A stretch of 64,000 nucleotides of DNA, taken from the NCBI RefSeq assembly GCF_900110115.1, contig NZ_FOCM01000004.1:310001-374000 (forward strand), given 5' to 3'. A model generated the notes under the pieces. The model saw only the letters and a list, made by a program, of their open reading frames with translations, did no database searches and was not told the origin of the DNA. Below, one piece after another: positions 54,137 through 62,790 of this stretch. The translations under genes and the position numbers were made by a program. The first letter of the stretch is position 1; each line of letters begins with the position of its first letter. Origin of the DNA: Palleronia pelagia. Its GTDB lineage: Bacteria > Pseudomonadota > Alphaproteobacteria > Rhodobacterales > Rhodobacteraceae.

Positions 54137-54900
54137 TCGGCGGCCTTCGCGTCAGGTCCCGCCAGCCCTTGCCGCAGCATCGGCAGAAGGTGGTCGGCCA
54201 TGGCGGCCGCGCGGTCGGGCGTGTCGATCAGGTCGTTGCGGATCTCCAGCATCAGGGCGGGCCGTCCGTGGTCGTCGCCATGGATCTTCAGCATGTGGCC
54301 CACCCCGTCGGCCGGGCCGTAGGGTTCGTTTACCCGCGCGTCGTAGGTGCCGCGCGCGGCCTCGATGTCGCAGGCGCGCCGGGCGAGGTTGCCGTCTGCG
54401 TTGTGCAGGAAGCCCAGTTCGACCGTGCGGGGCTGGCCGTCGAAGACCGGCGTGAAGCTGTGGATGGTCAGCAGGGTGACGGGGGTCCCGGCCTGCCGCT
54501 CCTGCGCCGCCATGACCTCGGCCAGGCGGTCGTGGAAGGGCTGCGCGACGCGGTCGTGGCGCTCCTGCCGGGCGGAGGCGTCCAGCCCGCGGTTTCCGGG
54601 CACGTCGAACACCTCTGACCGATCGGGGATGGCGCTTGCGGCCTCCAGCGGGCGGTTCAGGTCATAGACCAGGCGCGAGATCCGGGCGGCGACCAGTGGC
54701 GCGTCCAATGCCCGGGCCAGGGGCGCCGCCACGTCCAGCGCGCCGATATCCCAGGCCGCGTGCGATGCGCGCGCGGCGGCGTCCAGACCCAGGCCGTCCA
54801 GCGAGGCGGGAATGTGATTGGCGGCATGTTCGCAGACCACGACCAGCGGCGCGCCGCGCCCTGCCCCGATCACCTCGACCGTTTGCCAATCATCGTCCAA
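54133..54900 (-). CDS. N-formylglutamate-amidohydrolase-like enzyme
   Basis: A 255-residue zinc amidohydrolase of the HutG/FGase family. Zn ligands fit VCEHAANHIP and TIHSFTPVFDG, and YDLNRPLE and EIRNDLID are family motifs. Classical members split N-formylglutamate in histidine degradation, but no other hut gene is here. It leads the TRAP operon. An amidase for gamma-glutamyl compounds is a plausible alternative role in this cluster (inference). Confidence 0.82.
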   Translation of the reverse strand: MDDDWQTVEVIGAGRGAPLVVVCEHAANHIPASLDGLGLDAAARASHAAWDIGALDVAAPLARALDAPLVAARISRLVYDLNRPLEAASAIPDRSEVFDVPGNRGLDASARQERHDRVAQPFHDRLAEVMAAQERQAGTPVTLLTIHSFTPVFDGQPRTVELGFLHNADGNLARRACDIEAARGTYDARVNEPYGPADGVGHMLKIHGDDHGRPALMLEIRNDLIDTPDRAAAMADHLLPMLRQGLAGPDAKAAE

Positions 54901-54955
54901 GCCGGACTTCCCCTTGCCAGATGGGATCGAGTGACGCTGGATTCCGATGGCAAGT

Positions 54956-54978
54956 CAAGGATTTTTCTGTAATCTTTG
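54956..54978. promoter_or_regulatory. Inverted repeat in the RpiR/amidohydrolase divergent region
   Basis: CAAGGATT (54956-54963) and AATCTTTG (54971-54978) form a near-perfect inverted repeat (7 of 8) with a seven-base spacer in an AT-richer patch. It lies 38 bases before the RpiR start and 56 bases before the divergent operon, a fitting place for the RpiR operator. Confidence 0.55.
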
Positions 54979-55015
54979 TTTCAGCCCGATGGGCGCTGTA
55001 GGAAAAGGAACGATC

Positions 55016-55897
55016 ATGGGCAGACGCAAGCTGGTCCGCGATCTCCTGCGGGAAAAGCAGGCCGACCTGACCGCGTCCGAGCGCAAGCTGGCCGCCGTGC
55101 TGCAGGACGGGCAATTAGTTCCGGGGCTGCAATCCATCACCAAGCTGGCCGAAAGCGCCGAGGTCTCGACCCCCACCATCGTGCGGCTGGCCCGCAAGCT
55201 GGGCTTCGACGGGTTCAACGACCTGCAGGACGCGATCCGCAGCGACGTGGCCGACGCCATGAAGCAGCCGCTGGCCAAGCTCGACCCCGGCGGGCCGATG
55301 CCGGGGGGCGACCACATGCTGTCGCGCTTCGTGACGGCGGTGTCGGACAACATCAACCGCACGCTGGAACGGCTGGATACCGCCGCCTTCGACCGCGTGG
55401 CCGGGGTTCTGGCCGACCCGTCGCGGCGGCTCCACTTGCTGGGCGGGCGCATCACCCGGTCGAACGCGGCATATTTCTTCAACCACCTGCAGATCATCCG
55501 CCCCGGCGTCACGCTTCTGGACAGCGCGCCCAGCGTGTGGCCGCAGGCGCTGCTGGACATCGATGGCGGCGCGGTGCTGATCGTCTTCGACATCCGCCGC
55601 TACGAAAAGGGGCTGGAAAAACTCGCCACGCTCGCGCGCGGCCAGGGGGCCGAGATCGTGCTGTTCACCGACATTTGGGGATCGCCCATCGAACGCCATG
55701 CCGACCACACCTTCCGCGCCATGGTCGAGGTGCCATCGGCTTGGGACAGCACGCTGGCGTTGAACCTGCTGATCGAGGCGCTGATCGCCGAGGTGCAGGC
55801 CCGCCGCTCCGACAGCAGCGCCCAGCGCATCGCCGCGCTCGAAGACATGATCGGCGAAAGCCGGATTTTCCGGTCGGGACAGGGCGCCGCCGACTAA
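55016..55897 (+). CDS. RpiR-family transcriptional regulator
   Basis: A 293-residue regulator: N-terminal HTH_6 domain (about 1-77, with SITKLAESAEVSTPTIVRLA) and a C-terminal SIS domain (about 125-260), which usually binds phosphosugars but in some members binds amino compounds. GGAAAAGGAA precedes ATG 55016. It is divergent from the amidohydrolase/TRAP/dehydrogenase operon, which it probably controls. Its stop overlaps the convergent kinase stop. Confidence 0.9.
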   Translation: MGRRKLVRDLLREKQADLTASERKLAAVLQDGQLVPGLQSITKLAESAEVSTPTIVRLARKLGFDGFNDLQDAIRSDVADAMKQPLAKLDPGGPMPGGDHMLSRFVTAVSDNINRTLERLDTAAFDRVAGVLADPSRRLHLLGGRITRSNAAYFFNHLQIIRPGVTLLDSAPSVWPQALLDIDGGAVLIVFDIRRYEKGLEKLATLARGQGAEIVLFTDIWGSPIERHADHTFRAMVEVPSAWDSTLALNLLIEALIAEVQARRSDSSAQRIAALEDMIGESRIFRSGQGAAD

Positions 55898-58458
55898 AGC
55901 CCCAGCGCCACACGGCTGCGTGACCACTCGGCCCGCGCGGCGTTGTGAGCGGCGGCGAGGAACTCTCCGTCCTGCGCCTCGTTCCGGGCTGCCTGTTCCA
56001 GCGCGCCCAGCGCCCCCTGCAACGCGGTTGCCCCGAACATCGCCGCGCTGCCGGCCGAGCGGTGCGCCTCGTCGGCGATGACCGCGGGGTCGGCGTCGGG
56101 GCCGTTCGAGATCAGCGTATCCACCTCGCGCGCAAAGCGGCCCAGAAGGTCGTCGACCCGGTCGGGACCCAGTGCCTGGCGCAGGTCGGCCAGCGGCTCG
56201 GCGTCCACGGGATCGGGCGCGGATGCGCCGTCGCCCGATGTCCAGCGATCGACGACACACAGCAGGGCGTCCCCCAGGACGGGCTTGACCATCACGTCGT
56301 TCATACCGTCGGCCAGGAAAGCCGCCTGCTCCTCTGCCTGGGCGTTCGCCGTCAGCGCGATGATTGGCACGTCCTTCGAGGCACCGTCGCCCCCGCGGAT
56401 CAGGCGTGTGGCCTTGCGACCATCCATCTTCGGCATGCGGACGTCCATGAGGATCACGTCGAACCGGCTGCGCGCGGCCAGGCGCACCGCCTCGGTTCCG
56501 TCCTTCGCCTCGGTGACCTCGTGCGCCGCCCGGCTGAGCGTTTCCCGGGCGATGGTGCGGTTGATGACGTTGTCTTCCACCAACAGGACCCGCGACGGGC
56601 GCGCCGGCGCCGCTGGTCGGTCGGCAGGCAGCGGCGTCGGGTGATGCGGCGGGTCGACAGGGTCCACAGGCAGGCGCAGGCAAAAGGTGCTGCCGCGTCC
56701 CGGCGCACTATCCAGCGTGATGGCGCCGCCCATCGCCTCGGCAAAGCGGCGGGCGAGCCCGAGGCCGAGCCCCGTGCCACCGGCCTGCCGATCGTAGGTC
56801 GTGTCGCCCGTGGTAAAATCCTCGAAGATCCGCGCCTGCATGTCCTCCGCGATGCCCATGCCCGTGTCGCGCACGGCGACGTGCAACACAGGCCGATCAT
56901 CACCGGGCGGCTCCGTCCCCGGCTCGACCTTCGCGGTGATGTCGATCTGGCCGCCATGGGTGAACTTCACCGCGTTGCCGACGATGTTCAGCAGGACACC
57001 CTCGATCCGGTCGCGGTCGGCGAGGATCCAGTCGATCCGGTCGCCCTCCCACGCCCAGGACAGCCGCGTGTCGTTGGCACGGGCCGCCCCGCTCTGGTTG
57101 TCGACGATGTCCTGGATCATCCGGCCGACATGCATCGGGCGTTGCCGCAGTCTCAGTTTGCCCGCGTCGTAGCGCGTTATGTCGAGGACGTCCGTCACGT
57201 GCCGCAGGAGCATACGGCCGGAGGTCTCCATGTTGCGCACGTATTCCTGCTGGCGTTCGGACAGGATCGTGTCGCCCAGCAGTCCCAGATTGCCAAGGAG
57301 ACCGTTCAGTGGCGTCCGGATCTCGTGGCTCATGGTGGCAAGGAAATCGCCCTTGGCGCGTTCGCTGGCCAGCGCTTGATCGCGGGCGGCGACCAGGTCC
57401 CGCTCGGCCTGAACGCGGTGCGAGATGTCGCGCAGGACCACCACGTAGATGTCGCCCTCAAGGGTCGTGGCGCGTTGGACCGACAGTTCCACCGGGAAGA
57501 CGGTGCCGTCCGCCCGGCTGGCAACGCCCTTGACGCGGCCCTTTCCAAGGATGGCGTGCTTGCCGGTCCGTTCGAAGGTCCGCATCTCCTCCTGGTGCCA
57601 GTCCTGCAGGTGTTCCGGCACGATCACTTCCGAAAGGTTCTTGCCGATAGCCTGGGCGGCGAAGACACCGAACGTGCGTTCCGCCGCGGCGTTGAAGCTG
57701 AGGACCTTCCCGGTCTCGTCACTCAGGATCACGGCGTCGAGGGAGGTTTCGGACACTACGCGCACCCTTTCGTAGGCGGCGGCGACTTCGGCCCGGCGGC
57801 GTATGCTCTGCGCATTCAACCATCCAAGACGCAGGGCCAGCAGCAAGAGGGCCAACAGAAGGCCGCCCGCCACCGCGGCGAGTTGGACCAGAGTTCGCAC
57901 CACTTCGTTGCGTCGATCATCGCTCAGGCGCGCGAAATACCCCACCCCAGAGCGGGAGACCTGTCGCACCGCGGGCCGAAGCGTCTCGATGCGGGTCAAT
58001 AGCGCGGGCGCGGCCCCAACGAGATCTTGTGAGGGGCCGTCGATCAGCGGAACGGTGTCGTCCAGGAAGGTTTCGACCCGAGACATCGCCTGGTCGAACT
58101 CCGCCAGGTCACGTAGCGCGGCGTAGGCCGACCCGTTTCGCAAGAGATCCACCCGGCTGTAGAAGATGTCGAAGGCCCGTGTCACCTGATCCAGGTCCTC
58201 GGTGCCGGGCTGATCGGTCGGCAAGGTGCTGACCGCCAACTGCAGCCGCAGGAAGTCGATCTCGACCTGCGACAGCGACCACTGGACGATATCCTCCTGG
58301 GCGCTCCTCTGATCCCGCAGGTCGCGCAGGACGTTCATCGTCAACGCGCCAAGCGTCAGCACCAATATCGCGAAGGTCAGCAACCCGAAAGCGATCCGGG
58401 CTATCTGGAAAGGTTGAATGGGCTGCACGTTGCACCGCCCCTCTCGAAGATCAAGCAT
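55894..58458 (-). CDS. Hybrid sensor histidine kinase with PAS, receiver and HPt domains
   Basis: An 854-residue sensor. Helix 1 is at about 20-44, a periplasmic helical region at 45-188, helix 2 at about 190-214 and PAS at about 230-345. HisKA has His378 in MSHEIRTPLNG, and HATPase follows (NAVKFTHGG, DTGMGIAED, GTGLGLGLA). The receiver domain starts near 640 (LLVEDNVINR, Asp in LMDVRMPKMDG), and the C-terminal HPt domain has His in DEAHRSAGSA. It holds a full internal phosphorelay that could end on the NarL-type regulator nearby. A GTG at 58428 has a better ribosome site (GAGAGGGG) than ATG 58458. Confidence 0.9.
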   Translation of the reverse strand: MLDLREGRCNVQPIQPFQIARIAFGLLTFAILVLTLGALTMNVLRDLRDQRSAQEDIVQWSLSQVEIDFLRLQLAVSTLPTDQPGTEDLDQVTRAFDIFYSRVDLLRNGSAYAALRDLAEFDQAMSRVETFLDDTVPLIDGPSQDLVGAAPALLTRIETLRPAVRQVSRSGVGYFARLSDDRRNEVVRTLVQLAAVAGGLLLALLLLALRLGWLNAQSIRRRAEVAAAYERVRVVSETSLDAVILSDETGKVLSFNAAAERTFGVFAAQAIGKNLSEVIVPEHLQDWHQEEMRTFERTGKHAILGKGRVKGVASRADGTVFPVELSVQRATTLEGDIYVVVLRDISHRVQAERDLVAARDQALASERAKGDFLATMSHEIRTPLNGLLGNLGLLGDTILSERQQEYVRNMETSGRMLLRHVTDVLDITRYDAGKLRLRQRPMHVGRMIQDIVDNQSGAARANDTRLSWAWEGDRIDWILADRDRIEGVLLNIVGNAVKFTHGGQIDITAKVEPGTEPPGDDRPVLHVAVRDTGMGIAEDMQARIFEDFTTGDTTYDRQAGGTGLGLGLARRFAEAMGGAITLDSAPGRGSTFCLRLPVDPVDPPHHPTPLPADRPAAPARPSRVLLVEDNVINRTIARETLSRAAHEVTEAKDGTEAVRLAARSRFDVILMDVRMPKMDGRKATRLIRGGDGASKDVPIIALTANAQAEEQAAFLADGMNDVMVKPVLGDALLCVVDRWTSGDGASAPDPVDAEPLADLRQALGPDRVDDLLGRFAREVDTLISNGPDADPAVIADEAHRSAGSAAMFGATALQGALGALEQAARNEAQDGEFLAAAHNAARAEWSRSRVALGL

Positions 58459-58492
58459 CCGCGCCGGGTGACCCGAGCCCGCGCCTGATCGC

Positions 58493-59005
58493 TTAGCGAA
58501 TGATCTCGATTCGGTCGAGTTGCCAGATCGACCGCGAATAGATCAAATCAGAGCGGTACTGACTATCCGAGTCGTATGGATAGATAAGCCAGAGCGGCCC
58601 CTTCTCACGCAATGACATGGGCGCCCCATCCAGATGCCAGGCCAGGATCGGGCCACCTTCGACCGCGTCACTGACCGGGATATCGACGGCGTAGTCGTTG
58701 ATCGCCCGCGCGCGCAGCTTTCCTTCACTGATGTTCAGCGCATCGACGAACGCCGCAAGTGACGTACCGTGGAAGACATGGGTGCCATTGGTCCAGATCG
58801 TCGAGGTCTCGACCCGCGTCTCGTCCAGAGCGCGCAGTCGCTCCAGGTCGAATTGCACGATATCCTCGCCATCCTCATGATCCAGGGATCCGGTAACGGT
58901 GAGGATGACCGAGGTGTCGTCCTTCGGACTCTCCCCAGCCCAACTCAACGTGGAGAACAGGATCAAGAGACCGGCGAGGCCGAGTTTTCTGAAGGGATGT
59001 ACCAT
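58493..59005 (-). CDS. Periplasmic SUOX-fold (molybdopterin-domain-like) protein without Cys
   Basis: A 170-residue protein: signal peptide (cut after SWA, about residue 23), then a single domain resembling the oxidoreductase molybdopterin-binding (SUOX) fold, with LTVTGSL, FDLERLRAL, FHGTSLAAFVDAL, and GGPILAWHLDGAPMS. The whole sequence has no Cys, so it cannot supply the Mo-ligating thiolate of the fold. It probably binds a ligand or protein instead. It is upstream of the hybrid kinase on the same strand, 34 bases apart, which suggests it is the kinase's periplasmic sensing partner (inference). Confidence 0.72.
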   Translation of the reverse strand: MVHPFRKLGLAGLLILFSTLSWAGESPKDDTSVILTVTGSLDHEDGEDIVQFDLERLRALDETRVETSTIWTNGTHVFHGTSLAAFVDALNISEGKLRARAINDYAVDIPVSDAVEGGPILAWHLDGAPMSLREKGPLWLIYPYDSDSQYRSDLIYSRSIWQLDRIEIIR

Positions 59006-59100
59006 GCCAAACGCCCTAACGTCAGATCCTTGCTAAATCGGAAATCCGCATGCCGTCACCTCGGTCAAAGGGATAGTGCTCGGCCCGATTGGATAGTCGC

Positions 59101-59167
59101 CTGTTATGCTTGACCAAACATGCCCGACCGGCCGCGCTTGGCGAAGCGTATTATTCCCGCATAACAG
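59101..59167. promoter_or_regulatory. Widely spaced inverted repeat in the sensor/regulator divergent region
   Basis: CTGTTATGC (59101-59109) and GCATAACAG (59159-59167) are perfect nine-base inverted repeats 49 bases apart. A smaller hairpin (CGCTT/AAGCG) lies between them. The region 59006-59242 separates the SUOX-like gene from the response regulator. These may be paired sites for the NarL-type regulator or the arms of a cruciform. The AT-rich part after 59160 probably holds the plus-strand promoter. Confidence 0.6.
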
Positions 59168-59242
59168 AATCTTTTTATCATTTTCTGGGTTCAGCACACG
59201 TTTGCGGTGTGTAAAATGATGTGCGGGCCAAGGACGATACTT

Positions 59243-59857
59243 ATGAGAGTCTTGATCGCAGACGATCACGATCTGCTTCGCGACACACTGGTCGAATACC
59301 TGCAAACACAGGGCAGTTTCGAGGTGGCCTGTGCGGGCGATCTCGACACCGCCCTGACAATGGTCGAGAACGGCGCGACTTTCGACTTGATCCTTCTGGA
59401 CTTGAAGATGCCCGGCATGGACGGTCTGAACGGCCTGACCCGGGCCTTGGCCGCGGGCGGCGGTCAGCGCGTCGCGCTGATGTCCGGCAATTGCACTCGC
59501 CAAACTGCCGAGCGCGCGATCGAACTTGGCGCGGCGGGTATCCTGCCCAAGACCATGTCCGCGAAATCGATGGTCAACGCCATGAAGTTCATGGCCCTGG
59601 GCGAGGTTTACGCCCCCGCCGACTTCCTGAACGCCATGGACAGCGCCGAGACGCATCCGCTGACACGGAACCTGACAAAGCGCGAGCAGCAGGTCCTGCG
59701 CGGCTTGACCGAAGGCAAGGCGAACAAGGAAATCGCCCGCGATCTCGACGTGCAGGAACCGACGGTCAAGCTTCACATGAAAACGCTCTATCGCAAGCTC
59801 GGCGTGGCGAACCGCACCCAGGCGGCGCTGATCGCGCGAGAGGCGGGGCTTTATTGA
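59243..59857 (+). CDS. NarL/LuxR-type response regulator
   Basis: A 204-residue regulator: receiver domain (1-120) with IADDHDLLRD, the phospho-acceptor Asp in LILLDLKMPGMDG and Lys in ILPKTMS. The LuxR-type HTH at about 140-200 reads LTKREQQVLRGLTEGKANKE and the recognition helix EPTVKLHMKTL. ATG 59243 is used because MRVLIADDH is the canonical start; the frame is open upstream. It is divergent from the SUOX-like/kinase genes and likely their output. It overlaps the convergent xylB end by seven bases. Confidence 0.92.
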   Translation: MRVLIADDHDLLRDTLVEYLQTQGSFEVACAGDLDTALTMVENGATFDLILLDLKMPGMDGLNGLTRALAAGGGQRVALMSGNCTRQTAERAIELGAAGILPKTMSAKSMVNAMKFMALGEVYAPADFLNAMDSAETHPLTRNLTKREQQVLRGLTEGKANKEIARDLDVQEPTVKLHMKTLYRKLGVANRTQAALIAREAGLY

Positions 59858-61293
59858 TCCAGCCGCGCCGCCTCGCGTAGACCGGCAAAGCGTTCTGCCC
59901 GCTCACGCAGCGCGTTGGCCAGTTCGGAATCGGGCGAAACGGTGCTGGCGACAGTCGGCTGGCTGCGGAACGCGCCCGAGCCCTCTCCGGCGGCCATGGC
60001 GCCCAGCCGCGCCGCCCCCAGCGCCGCACCGTGATCGCCCGCCTCCGGCAGGTCGATTTCGACCTCCAGCGCCGATGCGATGATCTTCAGCCAGTGCTGC
60101 GAACGGGCGCCGCCCCCGGTGGCCGCGATCCGGTCCAGCTTCGTGCCCGCCGCCGCGATCGCGTCCGCCGACTGGCCCAGCCCCAGCGCCACGCCCTCGA
60201 GCACCGCACGGGTCAGGTCCGCCCGGCCCGTTGCGTGCCCCAGCCCGTGGAACATGCCGCGCAGGCTCGCGTCGTTGTGCGGCGTCCGCTCGCCCGACAG
60301 GTAGGGCAGGAAAGTGACGGGGCCGGGCGTGGCGGGCGTGTCGCCCAGCTCGGCCACCAGCTCGCCGGGCGTCGCGCCGAGAATTCCGGCCAGCCAGTCG
60401 AGCGCCGAGGCCGCCGACAGCATGACGCCCATCTGGTGCCAGGTCTCGGGCAGCGCGTGGCAGAACGTGTGCACCGCGCTTTCGGCGTTGGGGCGATACC
60501 CCTCGGTCGCGGCGAACAGCACGCCCGAGGTGCCCAGCGACACGAAGCCCTGCCCCTCGCCCAGAACGCCCATGCCCACTGCGGTGGCGGCGTTGTCCCC
60601 GGCCCCGCCCGCGACTGGAATGCCCGCACGCAGTCCGAAGCGGCTTGCCAGGTCGGCGCGCAGGTCGCCTGCCCGCGCGGCGCCTTCGACCAAGCGCGGC
60701 ATGTGCTCGCGCGTCAGCCCGGTCGCCTTGAGACAGGCGTCGGACCAGTCGCGCGCGGCCATGTCGAGCCAGCTGGTCCCGGCGGCGTCCGACATCTCGG
60801 ATACCCGCTCGCCCGTCAGCCACAGGCGCAGGTAGTCCTTGGGCAGCAGCACGCAGTCAGTGCGGTCGAACAGCTCGGTCTCGTGGCTGCGCATCCAGGC
60901 CAGCTTGGGCGCGGTGAAGCCCGGGAAGACGATGTTGCCGGTCACCGCGCGGAACGGCCCCTCGGCATCCATGCGCGCGGCCTCGGCGTGGGCGCGCGTG
61001 TCGTTCCAGAGAATCGCGGGACGCAGGACGGCATCGGCGGCGTCCAGGCACACCGCACCGTGCATCTGGCCCGAGAGCCCGATCCCCGCCACCTGCGACA
61101 GGTCGTGGGTCTCGGCCAACTGCGACAGGCAATCCTCGGTCGCGCCGATCCACTGGGCGGGGTCCTGCTCGGACCAGCCGTCATGGGGACGCTCCACCGT
61201 GAGGGCGGAGTCGGCCTGGCCGACCGGCGCGCCGGCCTCGTCGATGAGCAGGGTCTTAACTCCCGAGGTTCCAAGGTCGATGCCCAGATACAT
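59851..61293 (-). CDS. xylB: Xylulokinase
   Basis: A FGGY kinase (480 residues) phosphorylating D-xylulose. MYLGIDLGTSGVKTLLID starts the protein; GLSGQMHG, AILWNDTRAHAEA, GGAGDNAATAVG and GGGARSQHW are XylB motifs. GGAAGGA six bases upstream selects ATG 61293 over 61314. No xylose isomerase or xylose transporter is nearby; it is the last gene behind a Liv-type importer on the same strand. Confidence 0.9.
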   Translation of the reverse strand: MYLGIDLGTSGVKTLLIDEAGAPVGQADSALTVERPHDGWSEQDPAQWIGATEDCLSQLAETHDLSQVAGIGLSGQMHGAVCLDAADAVLRPAILWNDTRAHAEAARMDAEGPFRAVTGNIVFPGFTAPKLAWMRSHETELFDRTDCVLLPKDYLRLWLTGERVSEMSDAAGTSWLDMAARDWSDACLKATGLTREHMPRLVEGAARAGDLRADLASRFGLRAGIPVAGGAGDNAATAVGMGVLGEGQGFVSLGTSGVLFAATEGYRPNAESAVHTFCHALPETWHQMGVMLSAASALDWLAGILGATPGELVAELGDTPATPGPVTFLPYLSGERTPHNDASLRGMFHGLGHATGRADLTRAVLEGVALGLGQSADAIAAAGTKLDRIAATGGGARSQHWLKIIASALEVEIDLPEAGDHGAALGAARLGAMAAGEGSGAFRSQPTVASTVSPDSELANALRERAERFAGLREAARLDQ

Positions 61294-61360
61294 GTGCCGT
61301 CCTTCCCATTTCATGTTAGCGCCAAGATCAGGGGAAACCGCGAGGCATGCAAGCGGTCGC

Positions 61361-62047
61361 CTAGACCCCCAGAAGCCTGTGCGCCGTGTCGTCGTCGAGC
61401 CCGCGCATGGGCCCGGACCAGACGCTGCGGCCCCGTTCGAGGATCACCGCGCTGTCGGCCAGCTTGCGCAGGTCGCGCAGGGATTTGTCGACGATCAGGA
61501 TCGACTGGCCCGCCTCCTTCAGCTCGGCGATGGCGTCCCAGATCTCGGCCCGAACCAGCGGGGCCAGACCCTCGGTCGCCTCGTCGAGGACCAGAAGCCG
61601 CGGGTTGGTCATCAGCGCGCGGCCGATCGCCAGCATCTGCTGCTCGCCCCCCGACAGCGAAGCGGCCAACTGGGTGCCACGCTCGGCCAGGCGTGGGAAC
61701 AGGCGGCCCACGGCGGCGCGGCTCCACGGTCCCGGCCGCGCGGCGGCGGCGAGGTTTTCCAGCACCGTGAGGCTGGCGAAGCAGCGCCGCCCCTCGGGCA
61801 CCAGGCCCAGCCCCAGCCGCGCCGCGCGGTGGCTGGGCAGCGCGTGCAGGTCGCGGCCGTCGAAGCGCAGCGTGCCCTGCGACGGGATCATCCGGCAGAT
61901 CGACTTGATCGTGGTCGACTTGCCCATGCCGTTGCGGCCCATCAGCGCCAGCACCTGCCCCGGCGCGAGGTCAAGCGACACGTCGAACAGCACCGGAACC
62001 GCGCCATAGCCCGCCTGCAGGCCCTCGATATGCAGAAGCGCGCTCAC
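61361..62047 (-). CDS. livF: Branched-chain amino acid ABC transporter ATPase LivF
   Basis: A 228-residue ATPase of the LivF type, with Walker A GRNGMGKST, signature LSGGEQQML and Walker B LLVLDEATEGL. It pairs with LivG, whose gene it overlaps by four bases. The actual substrate of Liv-type systems varies (amino acids, amides, urea), so specificity is open. Confidence 0.9.
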   Translation of the reverse strand: MSALLHIEGLQAGYGAVPVLFDVSLDLAPGQVLALMGRNGMGKSTTIKSICRMIPSQGTLRFDGRDLHALPSHRAARLGLGLVPEGRRCFASLTVLENLAAAARPGPWSRAAVGRLFPRLAERGTQLAASLSGGEQQMLAIGRALMTNPRLLVLDEATEGLAPLVRAEIWDAIAELKEAGQSILIVDKSLRDLRKLADSAVILERGRSVWSGPMRGLDDDTAHRLLGV

Positions 62048-62790
62048 AGGTCCCCCAGGTAGGCGCGGCGCACCTGGCGGTCGGCGCGCACCTCGTCCAC
62101 GCGGCCCGACGCGATGACCCGGCCCGCCACGAGCACGCTGATCCTATCGGCCAGGGCAAAGACAGCATCCATGTCGTGCTCCACCAGCAGGATCGGCGCC
62201 TCGGTCCGCAAGGCATCGAGCAGAAGGGTCAGGTCGGCCGAGCCTTCGCCGCCGAGCCCCGCCATGGGTTCATCCATGACGAAGGCCCGGGGCGCGAGGC
62301 TGAGCGCGATGGCGACCTCGAGCAGGCGGCGCTGGCCATGGGACAGCGCCGCGGCCGGCATGTCGGCGACGCCGCCCAGCCCGACGCGGTCGATGGCCGC
62401 CAGCGCGCGGTCGTGCCGGTCGCCCCGCCCCAGCGCGCGGCGAAGCAGGCCATACCCGCCGCCGGCGCGCCCGGTGGCGCCAAGCGTTACGTTCTCCAGC
62501 ACAGAATCTTCCATCGCCAAGGCCGAAACCTGGAAAGTCCGCGCCAGCCCCCGGCGCGCCCGCTGGGCCGGCGACGCGGCGGTCACGTCGATCCCGTCCA
62601 GCCGCACCTGCCCCGCATCGGGGACGAGGCTGCCGCAGATCTGGGCGATCAGGGTGGACTTCCCGGCGCCGTTCGGCCCGATCACGGCGTGGATTTCGCC
62701 CGGCCGGAGATCCAGCGACACGCCGTCGGTGGCCAGCAGCGCGCCAAAGGACTTTCGCAGCCCATGGGTGCTGAGCACCGCGTCAGACAT
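62044..62790 (-). CDS. livG: Branched-chain amino acid ABC transporter ATPase LivG
   Basis: A 248-residue ATPase with Walker A GPNGAGKST, signature LSHGQRRLL (His in the second position, as often in LivG) and Walker B AFVMDEPMAGLG. It overlaps livM by eight bases and livF by four, forming a tight operon. Confidence 0.92.
   Translation of the reverse strand: MSDAVLSTHGLRKSFGALLATDGVSLDLRPGEIHAVIGPNGAGKSTLIAQICGSLVPDAGQVRLDGIDVTAASPAQRARRGLARTFQVSALAMEDSVLENVTLGATGRAGGGYGLLRRALGRGDRHDRALAAIDRVGLGGVADMPAAALSHGQRRLLEVAIALSLAPRAFVMDEPMAGLGGEGSADLTLLLDALRTEAPILLVEHDMDAVFALADRISVLVAGRVIASGRVDEVRADRQVRRAYLGDL

Noticed and set aside
54133-54900. N-formylglutamate amidohydrolase as part of histidine degradation
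   Set aside because: No hutH, hutU, hutI or hutF is nearby; the gene leads a TRAP/dehydrogenase operon instead.
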